Under the pieces are notes generated by a model. The model searched no databases, was not told the origin of the DNA, and saw only the letters and a list, made by a program, of their open reading frames with translations. From Flavobacteriales bacterium (lineage in GTDB: Bacteria; Bacteroidota; Bacteroidia; Flavobacteriales_D; Sanyastnellaceae): 64,000 nucleotides of DNA. Positions 1 through 5,892 of the stretch are shown piece by piece. Location: contig PKEB01000025.1 in assembly GCA_002863125.1 (NCBI GenBank), positions 1-64,000 of the forward strand, read 5' to 3'. The position numbers and the translations under genes were made by a program. Position 1 is the stretch's first letter; every line of letters begins with the position of its first letter.

Positions 1-33
1 CTTGCACCTTACGGAATCCCTTGCTTGATGGTT

Positions 34-552
34 TCAAAACTGAGCCGGGTCGGCGCGCTTCATGATTGCCCCAACGATGAGCGATACAACGCCCCAAAAA
101 AGCAAACCCAATGCCCAGCTCAACGCCTGTCCCGCGGGCTTCATCGCCCATTGCATGTCAGCAAGCATGCCCTCGACTTGGTCTTCTGGCACCATACTAA
201 ACACACCCGACCCCTCGAGTTCTTGCATGGTAAAGGCCATCATTTTCTCGCTCAAATCCGGGTCAATGATGGAACCCAACACCACATCCATGCCCAACCC
301 CAAAAAGGTCGTGGTCGCAGCAGCCAACAAGGCCGCCATGAATGCCTCGCCAAACGTAAATGCGCCGTCCACTGCCTTGCGCTCCATGGCACACGCCATG
401 AACATGCCGGCAACGACAAGCACCAACTGACCAAAACCTACCCAGCCGCTTGTCATGGCTTCAATTCCGAGCAGGTAGGCGACCAACTTCAACACGACCA
501 GGATGACACCGGCGGCCGCGCCTTGTTGAAGAGATTGCATGGGGATTTTCAT
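34..552 (-). CDS. DUF4199 family membrane protein
   Basis: Small integral membrane protein of 172 aa with about four hydrophobic helices: an N-terminal one after QQGAAAG, one around GQLVLVVAGMFMAC, one around FMAALLAAATTTFLG, and a C-terminal one around LLFWGVVSLIVGAI. This layout and the amphipathic segment before the last helix match the DUF4199 family common in Bacteroidota; its function is unknown. The reading frame is open further upstream, but I chose the ATG at 552 because a promoter-like box (557-564) sits exactly 4 nt before it and the upstream residues overlap the SRP RNA promoter. It is divergent from the SRP RNA gene. The first 33 bases of the window, downstream of this gene, hold nothing I recognise. 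Confidence 0.75.
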   Translation of the reverse strand: MKIPMQSLQQGAAAGVILVVLKLVAYLLGIEAMTSGWVGFGQLVLVVAGMFMACAMERKAVDGAFTFGEAFMAALLAAATTTFLGLGMDVVLGSIIDPDLSEKMMAFTMQELEGSGVFSMVPEDQVEGMLADMQWAMKPAGQALSWALGLLFWGVVSLIVGAIMKRADPAQF

Positions 553-556
553 GTCC

Positions 557-564
557 GCAAGGTA
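557..564 (-). promoter_or_regulatory. -7 box of the DUF4199 gene
   Basis: TACCTTGC, one of the TAnnTTTG-like variants seen in this window, 4 nt upstream of the ATG at 552. The same variant precedes hutI. No clear -33 TTG at the expected spacing. Confidence 0.45.
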
Positions 565-585
565 GTGCAACCGGCAAATTGATGG

Positions 586-593
586 TATCTTTG
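586..593 (+). promoter_or_regulatory. -7 box of the SRP RNA gene
   Basis: TATCTTTG, a perfect match to the Bacteroidota -7 consensus. It is followed by 4 nt (CACG) and then the GGGCAAG that forms the 5' strand of the SRP RNA closing helix. It therefore calibrates the box-to-+1 distance in this genome. Confidence 0.75.
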
Positions 594-597
594 CACG

Positions 598-694
598 GGG
601 CAAGTCTCCTACGACCAGCTCCCGTCAACTCCCCCAGGGCCGGAAGGCAGCAAGGGTAGACGGTTGTAGCGGTGCGATAGGAATCGCTTGCCCT
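598..694 (+). ncRNA. ffs: Small signal recognition particle RNA (4.5S-type)
   Basis: RNA component of the SRP, which binds Ffh and targets nascent membrane proteins to FtsY and SecYEG. The diagnostic domain IV core is visible at about 632-652, with GGGCCGGAAGGCAGCAAGG as the asymmetric-loop and GGAA-tetraloop region. Flanking CGTC/GACG and CTAC/GTAG arms pair around it. The ends are set by a closing helix, GGGCAAG (598-604) with CTTGCCC (687-693), directly followed by a run of six T that can act as terminator. Length of about 97 nt fits the short bacterial form. It lies between the DUF4199 gene and accC and has its own TATCTTTG promoter box. Confidence 0.9.
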
Positions 695-718
695 TTTTTC
701 CTTCCTTCGATTTTTCAC

Positions 719-726
719 TACCTCTG
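719..726 (+). promoter_or_regulatory. -7-like box of accC
   Basis: TACCTCTG, one mismatch to TAnnTTTG, followed by CATT and then the GTG start codon at 731. The 4-nt spacing supports the choice of this GTG start. Confidence 0.4.
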
Positions 727-730
727 CATT

Positions 731-2236
731 GTGAACGATTCCAGCATTCAACCCATTCAGAAGATCCTGGTCGCCAATCGCGGAGAAATTGCATTGCGTG
801 TCATGCGCACCGCGAAAGAGATGGGCATCGCAACGGTCGCCGTCTATTCCGATGCCGACCGCAATGCCTCCTTTGCACGGTATGCCGACGAAGCCATCCA
901 CATCGGACCGGCACCCTCCTCAGAAAGCTACCTGGTGGCCGACAAAATCATCGACGCCGCTCGCAGCACCGGCGCCGATGCCATCCACCCCGGTTACGGT
1001 TTCCTCTCCGAAAATGCCGCCTTTGCTGCGGCTGTGGAAGCGGCGGGCATCCGTTTCATCGGCCCTCGCCCCCATGCGATTGAAACCATGGGGTCCAAGT
1101 TGGCCGCGAAAGAAACCGTCAAGCCGTTTGACGTGCCGTTGGTTCCGGGCACAGACCACCCGGTTCACACACCGGAAGAGGCACGCGAGGTGGCCAACCG
1201 CATCGGCTACCCCTTGCTCATCAAGGCCAGTGCTGGTGGCGGTGGTAAAGGCATGCGCATCGTCCGTGAAGATTCCGAACTGGAAAACAGCTTCGAACGG
1301 GCGGTATCCGAGGCGGTGAATGCCTTCGGCGACGGGGCCGTATTCATCGAACGCTTCGTCACTTCGCCCCGGCACATCGAAATTCAAATCCTCGCCGACA
1401 TGCACGGCAACGTTGTGCACCTGTTTGAACGCGAGTGCAGCATCCAACGCCGTCACCAGAAAGTCGTCGAAGAAGCACCTTCAGCCGTCTTGACACCCGA
1501 ACTGCGCGAGGCCATGGGCAACAGCGCCATTGAAGTGGCCAAAAGCTGCGATTACGTTGGGGCCGGCACCGTGGAATTCTTGCTCGATGACCAGATGCGG
1601 TATTATTTCTTGGAAATGAATACGCGCCTCCAAGTGGAGCATCCCGTGACCGAGTGCATTGCCAACGTCGATTTGGTTCGCGAGCAAATTCGCATTGCAG
1701 AGGGGCACCCGCTGTCGTTTTCCCAAGAAGACCTCAGCATCCGAGGTCACGCCATTGAAATCCGTGTGTACGCTGAAAATGCCCGGGCGGGCTTCCTCCC
1801 CGACACCGGGACGTTGCACCGTTATGCCCCACCAACGGGTCCGGGCGTGCGGGTCGACGACGGCGTGGAAGAGGGCCAAGAAATTCCGATTCATTACGAT
1901 CCCATGCTGTCGAAACTCGTTGTGCACGCCCCCAACCGGGATGCCGCCATCGACCGGTGCATCCGTGCCATCGATGAATACGAAGTCTCCGGGGTGTGCA
2001 CTACGTTGGATTTTGGTCGCTTCGCCATTGACCATGAAGCGTTCCGATCGGGAAAATTCGACACGCATTTCGTCGACGCCCATTTCACGCCCGACGTCCT
2101 CGAACGGGACAGTGACCTGACGGATGGCGAAATCGCAGCATTGGCAGCGAGCCTCATGGGGCAATCCACCCCCAACACAGCATCAGCCCCTGTGGGCGCT
2201 GGGCGATCGCCATGGCGTAAACGCGCCCAGGCCTAA
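731..2236 (+). CDS. accC: Biotin carboxylase subunit of an acyl-CoA carboxylase
   Basis: Catalyses ATP- and bicarbonate-dependent carboxylation of the biotin carrier protein, the first half-reaction of acetyl- or propionyl-CoA carboxylase. The 501-aa product shows the N-terminal KILVANRGEIALRV, an ATP-grasp glycine loop (ASAGGGGKGM, about 166-175, with Lys165), ERECSIQRRHQK, and the active-site stretch EMNTRLQVEHPVTE near 293-306. It is about 50 aa longer than E. coli AccC at the C-terminus, ending in a low-complexity basic tail; this form is usual for the acyl/propionyl-CoA carboxylase type in Bacteroidota, so the true substrate complex is open. No carboxyltransferase or carrier gene is adjacent. 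It starts with GTG, placed by the family N-terminus. It ends convergently with the sirtuin gene, sharing CTAA. Confidence 0.93.
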   Translation: MNDSSIQPIQKILVANRGEIALRVMRTAKEMGIATVAVYSDADRNASFARYADEAIHIGPAPSSESYLVADKIIDAARSTGADAIHPGYGFLSENAAFAAAVEAAGIRFIGPRPHAIETMGSKLAAKETVKPFDVPLVPGTDHPVHTPEEAREVANRIGYPLLIKASAGGGGKGMRIVREDSELENSFERAVSEAVNAFGDGAVFIERFVTSPRHIEIQILADMHGNVVHLFERECSIQRRHQKVVEEAPSAVLTPELREAMGNSAIEVAKSCDYVGAGTVEFLLDDQMRYYFLEMNTRLQVEHPVTECIANVDLVREQIRIAEGHPLSFSQEDLSIRGHAIEIRVYAENARAGFLPDTGTLHRYAPPTGPGVRVDDGVEEGQEIPIHYDPMLSKLVVHAPNRDAAIDRCIRAIDEYEVSGVCTTLDFGRFAIDHEAFRSGKFDTHFVDAHFTPDVLERDSDLTDGEIAALAASLMGQSTPNTASAPVGAGRSPWRKRAQA

Positions 2237-2922
2237 GCGAACCAGCGCGCATTCAATCGCGCCAATCCTTCTGACGCCGCACAAGGCCATACCGTGGCGT
2301 CCGGTACGTCTAGCACATCGGCCGCAGGATCAATCAGGTGCAAGGGAACGCCGGGCGCGGATTCAAAGGCCAGCTGCGCCGCGGGATACACTTGCAGGGA
2401 GGTGCCGATGACCAGGACGCAGTCCGCTTGCTTGACCAACGGAAATGCCTCGGCCATTTTGGGCACCGCCTCTCCAAACCACACGATGTGCGGCCGCAAC
2501 GGGTAGCCAGACGGACAGCGGTCGGATGTTTTCATCTCCCAATGATTCAAGGGATAGGACTCAGCACTCGGTCCACAGCTCCGCGCCTTGGATAGTTCTC
2601 CGTGCAGGTGCAACACGTGTTCGGAACCCGCGCGTTCGTGCAGGTCGTCCACGTTTTGGGTGATGATCTGAACGTGCATGCGGTCCTGCCATGCGGCGAG
2701 CTGGTGATGGCCCGCGTTGGGCTCGGCTTCCCACACGGCTTTTCGCCGCTCGTTGTAAAAGCGGGTAACCAACTCCGGGTTGCGATCCCATGCCGCTGGC
2801 GTGGCCACGTCTTCTACCCGGTGGCCTTCCCACAGCCCGCCTGCACCACGGAAGGTCGCAATGCCGCTTTCTGCACTCATGCCAGCGCCGGTCAGCACCA
2901 CCAAATGTTCGGGGACGTTCAT
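2233..2922 (-). CDS. cobB: Sirtuin-family NAD-dependent protein deacylase (CobB-like)
   Basis: Removes acyl groups from protein lysines using NAD+. The 229-aa protein has the Rossmann motif GAGMSAESGIATFR (12-25), TQNVDDLHERAGS, and the catalytic HLHGE. A Y-x-x-R motif (FYNERR) follows the cofactor loop, the signature of SIRT5/CobB-type enzymes that accept succinyl or malonyl lysine. The usual zinc module appears degenerate: only two cysteines (KARSC and DRC) are present instead of four, as in other Bacteroidota deacylases of this class. Its stop overlaps the accC stop on the opposite strand. It is divergent from the exonuclease gene that heads the ccm unit. Confidence 0.88.
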   Translation of the reverse strand: MNVPEHLVVLTGAGMSAESGIATFRGAGGLWEGHRVEDVATPAAWDRNPELVTRFYNERRKAVWEAEPNAGHHQLAAWQDRMHVQIITQNVDDLHERAGSEHVLHLHGELSKARSCGPSAESYPLNHWEMKTSDRCPSGYPLRPHIVWFGEAVPKMAEAFPLVKQADCVLVIGTSLQVYPAAQLAFESAPGVPLHLIDPAADVLDVPDATVWPCAASEGLARLNARWFA

Positions 2923-2926
2923 CGCT

Positions 2927-2934
2927 CCAAATTA
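2927..2934 (-). promoter_or_regulatory. -7-like box of the sirtuin gene
   Basis: TAATTTGG, one mismatch from TAnnTTTG, then 4 nt (AGCG) and the ATG at 2922. Back to back with the exonuclease promoter. Confidence 0.35.
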
Positions 2935-2959
2935 CGCAAACGGCCTCAGGTCTTTGGGC

Positions 2960-2967
2960 TATCTTTG
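2960..2967 (+). promoter_or_regulatory. -7 box of the exonuclease-ccm unit
   Basis: TATCTTTG, perfect consensus, 6 nt before the ATG at 2974. The transcript would have a leader of at most a couple of bases. Confidence 0.6.
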
Positions 2968-2973
2968 ACTTCC

Positions 2974-3534
2974 ATGAGTCAACGGCATTTCATCATCTAC
3001 GATTTGGAAGCCACGTGCTGGAGAAGCCGTGCGCCGAAACGGGTCGAGGTGATTGAGATTGGAGCCGTCAAGGTGAACGAGTCGCTCGACATCGTGAGCG
3101 AGTTTTGTCTTTTTGTCAAGCCCACATTGCATCCTCAGATTTCAAAATTCTGTACGCAACTGACCAGCATCGCCCAATCCGACGTCGACCGCGCCCCGTT
3201 TTTTGACGAAGCCATTGAAGCGTTCGAGAACTGGATCGACCCGAAGGCAAGCCGCGCAGTCCTGATGAGCTGGGGGGAATTTGACAAGCGGCAGCTCCTC
3301 AGCGATGGCGACCTGCACGACATCGACCTGCCTTGGTTGCGGTACCATGCCTGCCTTCAACACCATTACAGCAAATGGAAAGGCAGCAAGAACCAAATTG
3401 GACTCAAAACCGCTATGGAACTCGAAGGACTCTCCTACTCCGGCACGCAGCACCGTGCCATCGAAGACGCCCGGAACATGGCCCGGCTGTTTCAAGTCAT
3501 CGCCAAACCCATGGAGTTGGTCAACCCTGAATGA
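2974..3534 (+). CDS. DEDDh 3'-5' exonuclease of the KapD/ERI-1-like type
   Basis: Predicted 3'-5' exonuclease (RNase T superfamily) of 186 aa. Exo I is YDLEATCW with Asp10 and Glu12, Exo II is GEFDKRQL with Asp104, and Exo III is HRAIED with His160 and Asp165, completing a DEDDh active site. The DLEATC wording is that of ERI-1/KapD-like exonucleases rather than the Pol III epsilon DLETTG form. The reading frame is open upstream to 2602, but that part overlaps the sirtuin gene on the other strand; the ATG at 2974 follows a perfect promoter box. Its stop overlaps the ccmB start by ATGA, so it is co-transcribed with the cytochrome c maturation genes. Whether it acts on RNA or DNA is not decidable here. 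Confidence 0.85.
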   Translation: MSQRHFIIYDLEATCWRSRAPKRVEVIEIGAVKVNESLDIVSEFCLFVKPTLHPQISKFCTQLTSIAQSDVDRAPFFDEAIEAFENWIDPKASRAVLMSWGEFDKRQLLSDGDLHDIDLPWLRYHACLQHHYSKWKGSKNQIGLKTAMELEGLSYSGTQHRAIEDARNMARLFQVIAKPMELVNPE

Positions 3535-4214
3535 ACCGGCCGATGAGCGCGCTCTCGAACATCCGATTCTTACTGCAACATGCCATTCGCGTGGAACTGC
3601 GCAACCGGCACGGCATCGCCGGCCTGCTGGTTTTTGCCGTCGCTGCGGTGTACACGTGCTATCAGGCAACCGGCACACATGCCGAACAGGAAAGCTGGAA
3701 TGCCTTGGCGTGGGTGGTCTTGCTGTTCGCTGGGTTCAATGCCGTGTCGAAACCCTGGGCCGATGACGATGAAGGGGTGCGGGCGTTTTTGATCCACGCT
3801 GTCCAGCCTCAACACTGGTTGATTGCCCGCACGCTGTACTACATGGTGCTGCTGGGTACAGTCAGCACCGTCACGTTTGCTGCCTTCCTGCTGTTTCTGG
3901 GCATGGACCACCTGAGCGGGTGGACGGCCGGTCACTACTACGCAGGGGTCATGTTGACGAGCACAGCACTGGCCTCCCTGCTCGCCATGATCCAAGCCTT
4001 GGCTTCACGCGCAGGCGGCGGCTTCAGCTTGATTGCCGTGCTCGGCCTGCCCTTGATCATCCCCGTGATTCTCGTTTCCACCCGCTACGGCAGCGATTTG
4101 ATGCGCGGAATTGCATTCGGAGACACAGCCCATCACTTGCTTTTTTTGGCAACTTTATCTGCTGGGTTTTTCGCACTTGGGTACATCCTGTTCCCTTACC
4201 TTTGGAGGGATTAA
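3531..4214 (+). CDS. ccmB: Heme exporter / cytochrome c maturation protein CcmB
   Basis: Membrane subunit of the CcmAB ABC complex, which uses ATP to release holo-CcmE from CcmC during cytochrome c maturation. The 227-aa protein is almost entirely hydrophobic with about six helices and has the family N-terminal pattern of an amphipathic segment (FLLQHAIRVELRNR) before the first helix, and WADDDEGVRAFL in the first cytoplasmic loop. Start ATG overlaps the exonuclease stop by 4 nt. The partner ATPase CcmA is not in this cluster. Length matches the family. Confidence 0.85.
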   Translation: MNRPMSALSNIRFLLQHAIRVELRNRHGIAGLLVFAVAAVYTCYQATGTHAEQESWNALAWVVLLFAGFNAVSKPWADDDEGVRAFLIHAVQPQHWLIARTLYYMVLLGTVSTVTFAAFLLFLGMDHLSGWTAGHYYAGVMLTSTALASLLAMIQALASRAGGGFSLIAVLGLPLIIPVILVSTRYGSDLMRGIAFGDTAHHLLFLATLSAGFFALGYILFPYLWRD

Positions 4215-4220
4215 ACGCGC

Positions 4221-5285
4221 ATGATTCAACGCAGTTGGAAAATCGGGGGAATCGCCCTGCTCGCATACGTTTTCTGGACCACTTTCACGGTGCCATTGGG
4301 GCCGGGGTTGCTGGAATTTCGCGATCGAAACGAAGCCGCGTCCACCGACGGGATTACGAAGCGCATTGAGACGTATGAGCTCATTGGCCTCGGCACCCAT
4401 TGGACGGTGCAGCCAGAAGAACTCCGACTTTTCATTCGCAAAGGCGATCAAATCACGCCGCTGCCTGTCATCGATGTCATTGACGACACCCATGCACATG
4501 CCGCGTTGCTTCTACCGGACACCCTTCCGTCAAAGGCCTGGGATGTGCTCATTAACCACCCCATCGACGGGACACTTTTCCTTCAAAACGGGCTCTTCGT
4601 AGAGGGGTTTGTGGTGGATGAATCAGCACAACTGCCGCGGCCACAATTTGAGGAGCGAAGTGCGGATCTCCCCCACCATTTCCCCTTTCAGCCGCGCATC
4701 TTCGAAACGATTCGAAACCTCATGTTGCATGTGCCCATGTGGTTCACCATGTTCTTGCTGATGGGCATCGCCTTTGTCGCCTCCATCCGCCAGCTGAGCC
4801 AAAGCGCTGGTGGCTCAAGCCTGTTCGACCTGCGGGCAGAAGCGAGCGTCCAGGTGGGCATGGTATTTGGAGTTTTGGGGTTGTTGACCGGAAGCCTGTG
4901 GGCACGGTACACGTGGGGCGCGTGGTGGGTCGACGACCCGCAACTCAATGGAGCGTTGGTAACCGTCTTGGTTTATGCCGGGTATTTGATTTTGCGCGGT
5001 TCTGTCGAAGATGAGCGGCTGAAGGCCCGACTCGCAGCAGTCTACAACCTGTTTGCATTTGTCATCCTCACGATCTTGCTGATGGTGCTTCCGCGGTTTA
5101 CGGAGAGCCTGCACCCGGGTAAGGGGGGCAATCCAGGCTTCAATAGCTATGACTTGGACAGTTCGCTCAGGGCCGTGTTCTACCCGGCCGTGCTGGGCTG
5201 GATGTTACTGGGCACCTGGATGTACCGCATCCGTTTGCAAGCCACCCGATTGAATCAGAAATTGCATCGCCTTAACGACGAATAA
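4221..5285 (+). CDS. ccmC: Cytochrome c assembly protein CcmC with a large periplasmic insertion
   Basis: Heme-handling membrane protein that loads heme onto CcmE. The family core is clear: FHVPMW-like HVPMWFTMF with its heme-ligand His in the region 165-180, the tryptophan-rich WGAWWVDDPQLN near 231-242, and the second conserved His in ESLHPG. At 354 aa it is well over 100 aa longer than a typical CcmC. The extra material is a hydrophilic stretch at roughly residues 28-160, placed between the first helix (about 8-25) and the HVPMW helix and so predicted to face the periplasm. I do not recognise its fold. It starts 6 nt after ccmB and its TAA overlaps the ccmD ATG. Confidence 0.85.
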   Translation: MIQRSWKIGGIALLAYVFWTTFTVPLGPGLLEFRDRNEAASTDGITKRIETYELIGLGTHWTVQPEELRLFIRKGDQITPLPVIDVIDDTHAHAALLLPDTLPSKAWDVLINHPIDGTLFLQNGLFVEGFVVDESAQLPRPQFEERSADLPHHFPFQPRIFETIRNLMLHVPMWFTMFLLMGIAFVASIRQLSQSAGGSSLFDLRAEASVQVGMVFGVLGLLTGSLWARYTWGAWWVDDPQLNGALVTVLVYAGYLILRGSVEDERLKARLAAVYNLFAFVILTILLMVLPRFTESLHPGKGGNPGFNSYDLDSSLRAVFYPAVLGWMLLGTWMYRIRLQATRLNQKLHRLNDE

Positions 5286-5485
5286 TGTTCCACACCCTAC
5301 TCCAAGTAAACCCCATTGAAGGCTTCTTTTTCGGCAGTGGAAAATCCATGGTCGTCGGGGGTGTTGCCGTGATCATCATCGTGGGCCTGGGCCTGTGGAT
5401 GTGGCGCATGGAAAAACGCATCCAGCGGTTGGATGAAACCGCCACTCGACAGACCAACTCATCCAACGAATCCGCAGAAGCATGA
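5285..5485 (+). CDS. ccmD: CcmD-like single-helix membrane protein
   Basis: Short protein of 66 aa with one transmembrane helix (about 22-40, VVGGVAVIIIVGLGLWMW) followed by a charged segment EKRIQRLDE, the shape of CcmD, which stabilises the CcmABC-CcmE complex. Identification rests on size, topology and position: the ATG overlaps the ccmC stop (TAATG) and the TGA overlaps the ccmE ATG. Sequence alone would not identify it. Confidence 0.7.
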   Translation: MFHTLLQVNPIEGFFFGSGKSMVVGGVAVIIIVGLGLWMWRMEKRIQRLDETATRQTNSSNESAEA

Positions 5486-5892
5486 AGCGATCTCACATCC
5501 TCAGTCTATTGTTGGTTGCTGCCTTGATTGGTTCGTTCATTGCGACCTTCACGAGCACCAGTCGCAGCGTCAACTTCGCCGAAGCCATGGAATTTGCGGG
5601 TGAAGAATGCAAGGTCTCTGGCACGCTGAACACGGCGTTTCCGGTGGAGTACAACCCAGAAGTTGACCCCACCAAAACCGTCTTTCACATGTTTGATGCC
5701 ACCGGCGCTTCCAAGCGCGTGGTGCTGAACCAGCCGAAGCCCACCGGATTGGAAAACAGTGAATCCATTGACTTGTACGGCAGCGTTGTCGGCGAAGAAT
5801 TTCACGCCACAGAAATGCTGATGAAGTGCCCGTCCAAGTACAACGAGAACAACCACGTCCTCATGGGTGAGGACCTCCAAGCAGAGGACTGA
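5482..5892 (+). CDS. ccmE: Heme chaperone CcmE, Cys-type
   Basis: Periplasmic, membrane-anchored heme chaperone (136 aa) that covalently carries heme from CcmC to CcmF. One N-terminal helix (4-22) is followed by an OB-fold-like domain with VSGTLN, and SIDLYGSVVGEEFHATEMLMKC. The heme-binding position, His in E. coli (HxxxY), is Cys116 here in a C-x-x-x-Y motif (CPSKY, 116-120). Such Cys-type CcmE proteins are known from archaea and sulfate reducers, where CcmH is typically absent, and no ccmH or ccmG follows here. Starts and ends overlap ccmD and ccmF. Confidence 0.9.
   Translation: MKRSHILSLLLVAALIGSFIATFTSTSRSVNFAEAMEFAGEECKVSGTLNTAFPVEYNPEVDPTKTVFHMFDATGASKRVVLNQPKPTGLENSESIDLYGSVVGEEFHATEMLMKCPSKYNENNHVLMGEDLQAED

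Noticed and set aside
25-582. Long open frame of 185 aa opposite the DUF4199 gene
   Set aside because: It lies antisense to a clear membrane protein and its composition (many His, Gln, Arg) is that of a shadow frame; no family features.
5482-5892. Cys in place of His in CcmE as a sequencing error
   Set aside because: The C-x-x-x-Y pattern with Tyr120 matches a known natural CcmE class, and the frame and flanking residues are intact.
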